NCBI GenBank assembly: GCA_963210315.1
Contig: OY723244.1
Location: 2,294,001-2,358,000 of the forward strand
DNA from: Rhynchopus euleeides
Taxonomy: Eukaryota; Euglenozoa; Diplonemea; Diplonemida; Diplonemidae
Length of the DNA stretch: 64,000 bases
Reading direction: 5' to 3'
Shown here: piece by piece, positions 9,911-18,600 of the stretch
Numbering within the stretch: the stretch's first letter is position 1
Layout of the letters: every line of letters begins with the position of its first letter
Notes under the pieces: generated by a model
The model's database searches: none
What the model was told of the DNA's origin: nothing
The model's input: the letters and a program-made list of their open reading frames with translations, nothing else
Position numbers and translations under genes: made by a program

Positions 9911-12073
9911 ATGTCTGTTCAAGCATTGGAGGTGTTCCTGAAGGACAAGCTAGGTGGGGAGGAGCATGCGGTGCACATCGGAGAGGGCGACACGCTGCTT
10001 CATCTCAAGGTAAAGGCCCTCGGCGTGGCTCTCGGGTCCCCTCCCGACGCGCTTCCGGAGGACGTGGAGCTCTCGGTGGATGGGGAGGTGCTCGACGACA
10101 GCACCCCTCTGTGCGGTGCCGCAGGTGTGTCGCAGGGGTGCTGCATCGACGTGGCGCTGTCTGGTGCTCGCTTCGTTGAACTTCTCGAGAAGCAAAGGCG
10201 AGCCCCGTGGATGTGGGGCGGTGAGGTTGACATCAAGACCCTACCTGACTGGGCACGGCGTCTGCACGATGTGGCGCTTGCTCTGGTGCAGCATGACGGC
10301 AACGCGTTGCAGCACCTCGATGAGTCATGCCGCAGTGACAGACACATCGTCACTGCAGCAGTGCGCAGGAGCGGCGATGCATTTCAACACGCTTCCGAAG
10401 ATCTGCGTGCGGATGAGGACATGATCCTGTTGGCTTTCGTGAGGCGCCATTCGCTGGTGGTCGACTGCCAAGCCCTGATGCATGCACCACATGCACTTCT
10501 CAGCAACAAGCCCTTCGTTCTCACTCTTGTGCAGCGCAATCGTGCTGCACTCAAACACGTCGATGCAGCGCTGCAGTCCGACAGGGATGTGGTCATGTCA
10601 GCAGTCCAAAGCAACAGCAGCGCGCTCCAGTACGCCTGTGAGTCCCTCCGCAACGACAGGCAGGTGGTGATGGCATGTGAGTGCATCAAGCACGCAAGTG
10701 CCGCACTGCGCAGCGACAAGGAGCTTGTCCTCCGTGCCTTGCGGCTGGGCAGGGCGGGTCTGGATTCTGCGGAGGCACTGCGTGACGACAGGGAGGTGAT
10801 GCTGAATACCGTCCGCCAGCAGAGCTTCGGTTTTCTCGGCTTCAAAGCTGTACCTTCCACACTGCTTCGCGACACGGAGTTCCAACGCGAGGCTGCGTTG
10901 TGGGACGGCGCGGTATTGCAGTTCGTCAGACCGCTTCCGCCGGGCTCAGACGGATGGGCGATTTACCGAGACCTTGTGCTTGCAGCAGTCGAGACTAACG
11001 CCGAGGCGCTCCAACACGCCCACCCTTCCCTGCAGGGCGACAGGGAGGTGGTGCTCGCTGCGATGCGCAGCAGAGGGTCGGGCCAGACCTCCGTCATGCG
11101 CTGTGTGCCCTCACACCTGAAGAAGGACCGGGAGGTGGTGCTGGCAGGTGTGTTGCGTGACTCATCGGTGCTCAGACAAGCAGACGACTCGCTTCGTGCC
11201 AACAGAGACTTCGTGCTGCAATGCGTGAAGCTGCACGGATTTGCCGTGCTGCACGCCCACTCCTCTGTGTACAGCGACAGGGAGGTGCAGCTCGCCGCAG
11301 TGGCTCAGGACCCGGGGGCCTTGATGTGCTGCGATGAATCGATCCAGGACCACAGAGATGTGGTCCTCACAGCCATGCGGAAAAATGGCGATGCTCTGCC
11401 GTATGCTTCGGGCAGCCTGCGCAAGGATCGTGAGGTCGTGCTTGCTGCTGTGAAGTCGTCTCAGTGGGGTGCACTCGAACATGCTGACATGATATTTCAC
11501 AAGGACGAGGAGGTGGTGCTCGCAGCCACGCACAGTGACGGGGAAGCTCTTCAATCCGCTGACCCTTCCTTCCTCAGCAACAGAGACTTCATGCTTGCAG
11601 CCGTACGCAAGTGCGGGTGCGCTCTTCGCTACGCCAGTGCTTCACTGTGCCGTGACAAGGAGCTTCAACTTGCGGCCCTCTTGCAGGATGGGAGGGCGCT
11701 GCAGTACGCTGACCCTTCACTGAGAAGCAACAGGTCGGTTGTGCTTCAAGCGGCTCGCGCGCACGGGGGTGCACTGCAGTTCGCCGACCCTGTGTTCTGT
11801 GGTGACGAGGAGGTGGTGCTCGCAGCCGTGACGAGTTGCGGCAGTGCGCTGCGCTTCGCCGACCACACGCTGTGGAACAAGCGTGAGGTGGTGCTGGCCG
11901 CTGTGCGCCAGAAGGGACGTGCCCTGCAGTACGCCCCCACAGCGCTGTGCTACGACAAGGAGGTGGTGCTGGCGGCTGTGCGTGCCGACCCAGACGCCTT
12001 CATCCACGCGTCTGCCCCGCTGCGCCGCGACAGCGACGTCATTGCTGCCGCCTTCCCTCAGTGCGTCCTCTGA
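9911..12073 (+). CDS. DUF4116 repeat protein with ubiquitin-like N-terminus
   Basis: A single-exon frame of 720 residues. Residues 1-90 look like a ubiquitin-like fold: an opening strand, the helix-like LLHLKVKALGVAL, then VELSVDGEVLDDSTPL and a final strand CCIDVALSG. From about residue 110 to the end the protein is built from repeats of roughly 20-40 residues centred on D(R/K)EVVLAAV followed by ALQ(Y/H)A(D/S)xSLR, the hallmark of the DUF4116 family. That family is common in large protist gene sets and some giant viruses, and its role is unknown. Repeats are more uniform toward the C-terminus, and a proline-rich break (RPLPPGSDGW) sits mid-protein. The WD40 genes at 54.6-64 kb also start with a ubiquitin-like domain. 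The stop is TGA. Confidence 0.85.
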   Translation: MSVQALEVFLKDKLGGEEHAVHIGEGDTLLHLKVKALGVALGSPPDALPEDVELSVDGEVLDDSTPLCGAAGVSQGCCIDVALSGARFVELLEKQRRAPWMWGGEVDIKTLPDWARRLHDVALALVQHDGNALQHLDESCRSDRHIVTAAVRRSGDAFQHASEDLRADEDMILLAFVRRHSLVVDCQALMHAPHALLSNKPFVLTLVQRNRAALKHVDAALQSDRDVVMSAVQSNSSALQYACESLRNDRQVVMACECIKHASAALRSDKELVLRALRLGRAGLDSAEALRDDREVMLNTVRQQSFGFLGFKAVPSTLLRDTEFQREAALWDGAVLQFVRPLPPGSDGWAIYRDLVLAAVETNAEALQHAHPSLQGDREVVLAAMRSRGSGQTSVMRCVPSHLKKDREVVLAGVLRDSSVLRQADDSLRANRDFVLQCVKLHGFAVLHAHSSVYSDREVQLAAVAQDPGALMCCDESIQDHRDVVLTAMRKNGDALPYASGSLRKDREVVLAAVKSSQWGALEHADMIFHKDEEVVLAATHSDGEALQSADPSFLSNRDFMLAAVRKCGCALRYASASLCRDKELQLAALLQDGRALQYADPSLRSNRSVVLQAARAHGGALQFADPVFCGDEEVVLAAVTSCGSALRFADHTLWNKREVVLAAVRQKGRALQYAPTALCYDKEVVLAAVRADPDAFIHASAPLRRDSDVIAAAFPQCVL

Positions 12074-12327
12074 AGAACAACAGACGCTGTAGCCTCTGAG
12101 GCCCCCCAGCCCACTGCGCACATCCCTCGAGGGTTTATGTGTTGTCGAGTCAGGCTGCGTCATCTGAGGAACAAGAGACGGGCTGTATCGAGACAAGAGA
12201 ATACGCGCAGCCGACTATCCAAACCAACATCAGTGGCAGTTCGAGAATCCGCTTCCTCCAGACGCCACGGGACATGGCATGATGCTAATGTTGAACTAAA
12301 AAGGTTGCAGTGGGGAGCAATGTTTTT

Positions 12328-12473
12328 AAGCACATGCATGATGCGTAAAAGTGTAGGAGTGCTTCCGACGACCTGCTTCTTTTCTGTGTGTCTTGCTATA
12401 TCGTGTTCACATGTGCTCCACACCCACATCAAAGCAGCAGGCTAGGGTGGTGGAAGCGTCAACGCATCATTAA
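12328..12473 (+). repeat. R2 repeat, 5' part, split by piggyBac
   Basis: It matches 285-430, running through the core GGTGGAAGCGTCAACGCATCA up to TTAA. The rest of the unit resumes at 13507-13543 (GGAAGAAGGAAGCACGG...). The unbroken junction CATCATTAAGGAAGAAGG exists on the reverse strand at 52055-52085 and 62430-62455. Confidence 0.8.
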
Positions 12474-13506
12474 CCCTTTACAGACCAAAGTATATATATA
12501 TACTTTCGAGTTTTTTTATTTCGGCACGAACCACGAGACGCAAAAACTCTTTTGATCGTGGAATCTACGGCGAGATCTGACCCGAGAAACAAAAAAAATT
12601 GGTTGAATTTGATGTGATCGGTTGCCATTACTGGCAAAAGTACTTTTTTCGCAAACTTTTTTGCAGGGGGTCCCCAAGGGGCCTTCCCTACCCTGACACG
12701 AGCCTGTGTAGGGCACGTCTCCCCCCCTCTTCTGTCAGCTTGCCAGGCACACACTCCGGTATTATTCATGGACACAGGAGACACTAATTCCAATGGAAGA
12801 TCAGAGTAGTGACGGGGGCAGTGCCCTCTGCTGTGACCTGTCCGCGAAAGCCGGACTCGGAGTCTGAGGTGTCGGACCCCGAGTGGGAAGAGACCGATGA
12901 GAGCCTGGACAACATCAGGTTCAAGGGCTGCAAGACGGGGCCGACCCTCTCAGGCGCGAAGAAGATGGGTCCCCTCGCCGTCTTCAAGAAGTTCATCACG
13001 GACGAGCTTCTGAACGCCATCGTGTGACACACGAAGCAGTACGCCGCAAGAAGGGGGGTGGATGTCTCACTGGACAGCAGGCTCCTGAAGCGCTTCTTTG
13101 CCGTATTCCTCGGCATGGGCCTCTGCGAGAAGGGCGACATGCACGCGTACTGGCAGACTGGGGAGACCCTCACCGCGACACCGGGGCTTGGAGCAGCGAT
13201 GGGAAGGAATCACTTCCTTTCCATCGCTGCTCCATCGGGTGGATAGGCATTGGTGAATCGGCAAATTAGTTCGCAAGGAAGGCTCCTCATCCCCACTCCC
13301 AACACCCCTCCCCCGACCGCCCCAGCTCTTCTGCGAGTAATTGCAGCGAATTTTTGACAATTTTTAAAAATTTGTTACTCGGGAAATGTACTGTGAGAGT
13401 TCTATTCACCGCGCTGCATCATTTTAAAAACATCGGAGCAGAACTGTGTGTACTTTGAACTGAAAAAGATCCTGAATTTTCCATTTTTTTATTGGTCTGT
13501 AAAGGG
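12474..13506. mobile_element. piggyBac-type element, internally deleted
   Basis: The ends are perfect inverted repeats, CCCTTTACAGACCAA and TTGGTCTGTAAAGGG, flanked on both sides by TTAA. Both features define piggyBac elements. At 1033 bp it is too short for a full transposase. It sits inside an R2 repeat, and the empty site is preserved elsewhere in the window. Confidence 0.92.
12809..13246 (+). pseudogene. piggyBac transposase N-terminal remnant
   Basis: The frame carries an acidic N-terminus and then GPLAVFKKFITDELLNAIV, typical of the start of the piggyBac transposase domain (xFxxFxTDELxxxIV). An in-frame TGA at 13025-13027 follows, after which the same frame continues with HTKQYAARRG, a hydrophobic FFAVFLGMGL segment and YWQTG, again the expected order. 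The frame then ends and the DDD catalytic half is missing. It is therefore a dead, internally deleted copy; transposition would need enzyme from elsewhere. Confidence 0.8.
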
Positions 13507-13543
13507 TTAAGGAAGAAGGAAGCACGGTCGCTACGCTTTTGTT
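13507..13543 (+). repeat. R2 repeat, 3' part
   Basis: This is the continuation of the R2 unit after the piggyBac insertion, ending GGTCGCTACGCTTTT. Confidence 0.75.
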
Positions 13544-14268
13544 TCTACACTCCACGCCCCAACGTGCAGGCGAACAGAAGGTTGCAAACAGACAACAGTC
13601 ACCATTCAGCAGCAACCGCTCTTAGCCTGCATTTTGTTTCTTGATAAGACTCTTCGACACAATAACGGGTGATTTTCTGCTCACACGAGTGTGCGGAAAA
13701 ACTAAAGAAACCCGGCAATCCTTTTCCCATTTTTGGCGATACCTGGGACTATAAGTCCCCCCCTGTGCGGACCGGGATCACCCCCCTGCGACGGAAGCGG
13801 AAGAGGTCTTCTTGGTCTCCACCGTGCCACCCCCGTGTTTAAGTCCGCCCCGACCGAAAATTGCCTCCAGGGGGGGGACTTAAACACGGGGGGTCCCAGG
13901 TACAGATTGAATTTGAAACGTTGAATAGAGGACAGATACGGTCCCATGCTTGCCTTGTGTGGTGCAGTCGGAAAGCCGCGCCACACCTATTTCCACTCCC
14001 GGGCTGCATCCCTGCTCGCCTAGTCCACTGTGCCTTAAGGCGCACCTCTCCCCTGTCCCCCCAAGAGCCTGCCCCACCCCAGCCCCACCGACGTGCCTCC
14101 CACCGCTGTACCCCGCATTGCTGTGCCGTTGCCTTGCCTACGATGCCGCCTCAAGATGGCACCTCCTGCGGGCTGGCTTGTCTTACACACAGCACACTCT
14201 CCGACGACCGGTGCCCCCCCCCCCCCCCGGATTGGCCCTGGGGGGCCCCCCCCCCCTAGCCTAGGCTA
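13544..14268. other. Intergenic stretch with inverted repeat
   Basis: No gene is recognised. At 13836-13894 CCCCCGTGTTTAAGTCC is followed after about 22 bases by its inverted copy GGACTTAAACACGGGGG. Confidence 0.45.
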
Positions 14269-15415
14269 GGGGGGGTCAAATGGGGGTGACAAACACGATT
14301 TTTCAAAAAACCGGCGCAGAGGCCCCAAAGCCCCCGTAAACCCTCCAAACCCCCCCAGATCGGTCCGGAAACCCATCGAACCCCACTTTTCCACCATTCC
14401 GGGCACCTCAGGTGCCCGAATTGGGGTACCTAAATTTTGTGCCACCGTTTGGTACCGGACAGTGCCACTGTGTGGGAGGTTGGAAAAGAAAATGCCCCAA
14501 CACACCACATCTGAGGGTTGCAATGCATGTTGCTTGCCAACCACGTCATCCGGTGGGTGTCAGGCGCTATGTAGGTGGCATGAGCCAGGTCTTCGATGTG
14601 TTCTGGCTTGTATATGTACCTCCCTGCCTGCGGCACAGGCACTGCCTTTGTCCCCCACACCAGCCACAGAGAGCGTATTGTACTCGGTCCACGGTTGCTG
14701 ATTCATTGTGATGCGTTGTATCCTCGAGTGAACGTCACACACTAGTGGCACCACCACCCGCCATCCGAGAGCTGTATTGACTTTGCGCGCTTCCGTTGTA
14801 TTCACCTCGCCACGCATATTGCACCGTTCAGTACCAGTGCTCTTGGGCCAGGCAAAGTAGACCGCAGCAACTACCAATTCTGGCACAATGGGTACCACGA
14901 CAGCGCACTTCGTGTGTTCCCGGAATGTACAGCTCGTGTTGCAACAGTCGTTGTCAACACATCCCGGTTGTGGAGCACTGCTGCACAGGAATCACACGAC
15001 CATCTGGACTTGTTCCGTACCTACAGGCAGCCTCCCGGTGCATGGTGGCAGGGAGGTACATATACAAGCCAGAACTCATCGAAGACCTGGCTAATGCCAC
15101 CTACATAGCGCCTGACACCCACCGGATGACGTGGTTGGCAAGCAACATGCATTGCAACCCTCAGATGTGGTGTGTTGGGGCATTTTCTTTTCCAACCTCC
15201 CACACAGTGGCACTGTCCGGTACCAAACGGTGGCACAAAATTTAGGTACCCCAATTCGGGCACCTGAGGTGCCCGGAATGGTGGAAAAGTGGGGTTCGAT
15301 GGGTTTCCGGACCGATCTGGGGGGGTTTGGAGGGTTTACGGGGGCTTTGGGGCCTCTGCGCCGGTTTTTTGAAAAATCGTGTTTGTCCACGTAAAAGGGT
15401 GGCATTTGACCCCCC
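14269..15415. mobile_element. Long-inverted-repeat (foldback) DNA element, TA-flanked
   Basis: Arms of about 350 bp (about 14285-14632 and 15042-15395) are near-perfect inverted copies; they share, for example, GGGCACCTCAGGTGCCCG and the segment around CACACCACATCTGAGGG. The outer ends read TA|GGGGGGGTCAAATG and CATTTGACCCCCC|TA, which suggests a TA target duplication as in Tc1/mariner/pogo elements. The terminal motif GGGGGGGTCAAAT is shared with the pogo-like element at 23587-28464. The 409-bp centre holds no recognisable transposase, so it is probably non-autonomous. Confidence 0.78.
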
Positions 15416-15417
15416 TA

Positions 15418-15622
15418 CCCCCCCCCCAGGCCCCCCCCCCCCCCCTGCAGAATTTTTAAAGCCGTGGAACACTCACTTCTGCATTCTACTCTTTACCGCA
15501 CCCCTACCCCCCCGCAGGTTCCACCCCACTCGAACGAAGGGGCGGCGGGTCGACACACATCGACACACAAGACCCACTTCCACACGTTGTTCCCCCTCCC
15601 CCTCCCCCTCCCCTGACACGAT
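15418..15622. other. 5' flank of the VID27 gene
   Basis: Poly-C tracts and a CCCCCTCCCCCTCCCC pyrimidine tract lie just before the ATG at 15623. Confidence 0.5.
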
Positions 15623-18600
15623 ATGGAGTACCTCACGCATGTTGCACAGGGCATCTCTGCAGTGCTACTTGGCCGGGAGGCGCAGGCCGTCCCACGCGAG
15701 GGCAGCACCAGCGAGCCCCCCCTCTCGCTTCAGGACGAAACCGCCGACCCCAGCGGCGCCGCCGACACCTACGAGGTCGTGTGGTGCGGCCCTGGCGCGC
15801 TGTACAACCGCGACCGTGCATCGGGGGACTATGTGCTTCAGCTGGAGGGCTGCCGCGTGAAGGTCGTGAAGCTGCGCGAGGGTCCTCCCAAGTCATTCGC
15901 CATCGACATCTGCCACGGCCCTGGCGTCGTGCTGCGCTCCCCCATCGGGAACGGGCTGCGCGTGGAGTACCACCTCGCCACCACATCCGCCCTCTTCCAG
16001 GCCCTGCTGCAGGGCGACGAGTGTGCGGCTGACAAGCCTCCCGAAGCACCCCACACCCCCACGGAAGGCGGCTCTTCCCCTCCGCCCCCCGACGTGATTG
16101 GCTACAGCGTGGTCTTCGAGGATGCGCCCGGCCTGCAGCGCTTCCTGTCTGCCTACAACACATGCAACTACGAGGCCTACGTCAGCCTTGCAGAGGTCGC
16201 TGCCACGATATCACTGCCTGCCACACCATCTGACACCACCGAGGGCACCGGCTTTGGCACCGTCTGCAGCGAAGGAGGTGTTGGTGGGGCTGACGCCCCA
16301 GCCACCCCCGCCTGCGCCAGCAGCTTCCAAGCCGTGGATGAAAGCGACTGCGACATGTGGACCCCAGCCGCTTCGCCACTCATCGACGCGTTGTGGGGCG
16401 GGTCGGATGCCGACGGGGGGCCACCCACACCTCAGCGGCAGCAGGACTGTTCCCCCGAAGCAGGCGACGCTGCAGCAGGCGGGGAGGGGGGCAAGGAGTG
16501 CGACGCGGCACAGCAGCCCCTGCTGACGATGGAGGTGGACGTGTTTGAGGAGTGCTCCGCCCTGCTGCCCGAAGGGGGTGAGGGTGGGGGCGGCGGGGGC
16601 CGGCACCACCGCCACAGGGGGGGTGAGGAAAAGCAGGCTGGCTCTGACACCGACGATGAAGGCAGCAGCAGCAGCAGCGGCGCGGAGGAGGAGGCGGCGG
16701 CCCCATCAGCGGGGCATCTTATGTCGCTTCGGAGGCGCCGCGACGATGAGAAAAACGTTGTGTTCTCCGACGCGCCGGGGCATGGGCGGCTGCTCGTCCT
16801 GAAGGACGGGGTGTCGGGTGGTGTCACCAGCAGCTCCATCACGGCCTGCGCCTATGGGCACGGCGGCTTCGACCCCCTTAACACGGCGGAGGTTGCTGCC
16901 TTGTCTTTCGAAGGGGATCCCGTTCGTGCCTCTGAGCTCCTGTCCCTCAGTGGCGATCCCCACAAGGCGCTGCTGCTGGCTGGCGGTGTCGGCGGGATTC
17001 TGGAGGCGGATGTCGAGGCGGGGAAGGTTGTCGCGCGGCACGACCCCGACGGGGAGGCGATGGCGGTGCTGCGCGTGGCAAACATGTTCGACGGGGGAGG
17101 CAGCTCGCCACACCTCGTCACCGCCCTGACGCGCAACAACGTGTTTGCGTGTGACCTGCGTGTGCAGGGCAAGGCGTGCGGTGTGGTGGGCGAAGGTTCC
17201 GGTATCACCAAGACGGTTCTGGTATGGCCTTTGAGGGGGGACCTGATGAGCCGGAATCACCGGTGTGAGGGCCCGGGCGGACAGTAGCAGTCGTCCGCTA
17301 GACTGGGCACTCTACTGACGCTGGACAAGGGCTCTTGGGGGTGGTGGGTGGGGGGCGGATGGGTGCTGCAGCAGGGGGGGCATGTATATATAGGTTTGTC
17401 CGCTGTGGTTGTGGTGTGGTGGGTACGCCAATCCGCATCCCTGCGCACTGCACACACATCATTCATCATACACAACACCGCCCCTTCAGGACTACGCCCT
17501 CACCAGCCTCCGTCCCAGCACATACCTGAGCTGCCACGCAACTACCCCAGACGGGCGCCTCGCTGTGGGTGACCGGAGTGGAACCATCCGCCTCTACTCC
17601 GGCACACCAGGGTCCGTGGGGACAAACCGCCGCAAGGTATGCACCTCGCACTCTCTCAGCAGCACATGCGCACATGTGTGAAGTCGACCACGAGGAAATT
17701 TTCTGCAAAATATAACCCTGCAAATCACGAGGTGTTGTTTCTGCAGGTGGTCCCCGCCTGCACACAGCCTCCAACCCCCCCTAGCCTGCACATGGGCTAT
17801 ATGAATAATGTAGACATCCTCTCCACAGCAGCGTCTTCTGTTTACTTCAGGGGGGGCGAGTCAATGTAGCGCATTTCTTTACTTGCCGCGTAAGGCCGCC
17901 ACGGAAGAGATTTGCCAGATCCGGTTTTTGACTTCGCCACTGTCGTAAAGCAAGTACTTCCTCATCCCACCGCCATTCCTTCCTTCTATTGGAAATGTTT
18001 CTTCTTTCTCCTTTTGGCCTTCGTCTCTCGTGCTCGGTACTTGTTGCCCTCCTCCGTCAACGCCGAAAGGCTGCGGTGGTGGTGGTAGCGGCGCTTTCGT
18101 AGGGACTTCATCTGTCCGTCCGGTTTGCTGCCAGCAGTGCGCTGCGCATCTCATAGGGGAGGTCTTCGATGGCTGTAACGGCTGTAAGCTGCTGCGATTG
18201 CGGGGTCGGGTGACTTGAGCTGCTTCAGATCCGGGCATGCCTGGATCACCTTCTCATTTCTCAACAGCCTCTGAAGTTTTAAACCATCCATAGCGGGGTG
18301 TGAAAACTTCACACTGAGGAACTCCTTCGTCGACCCCCTCGTTTTCTCTTTTTTGCACATAACACACCTGTGTGGTACGGGAAATGCTACGAGGAACGCG
18401 ATGGACTCGGGACTGCTGCTGGCCTCTCTTGCTATGGTTTACTTATGTTTCGTGCTCCACCTGCTCCACCTCATTCTGCACTTCAGATGATCCACTTCAC
18501 GTGGGTTACGGGGTTTGGGACAACGATGATATGTTGTGTCCGACGACAAGGTAAGGTAAGCTCATCGAGGTACACCAAACCGGAGTTGTCAAATCAAAAA

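Noticed and set aside
13025..13027. Possible reassigned TGA (in-frame TGA in the piggyBac relic and between gag and recombinase)
   Set aside because: Intact genes here (DUF4116, VID27, SMP intron logic, WD40 copies 1-2) end with TGA or TAA at the expected place, so TGA is a normal stop. The gag TGA is treated as possible readthrough.
15290..15300. Possible tRNA B-box-like stretches (GGTTCGA) at several points
   Set aside because: No matching A-box or cloverleaf was found; no tRNA gene can be supported in the window.
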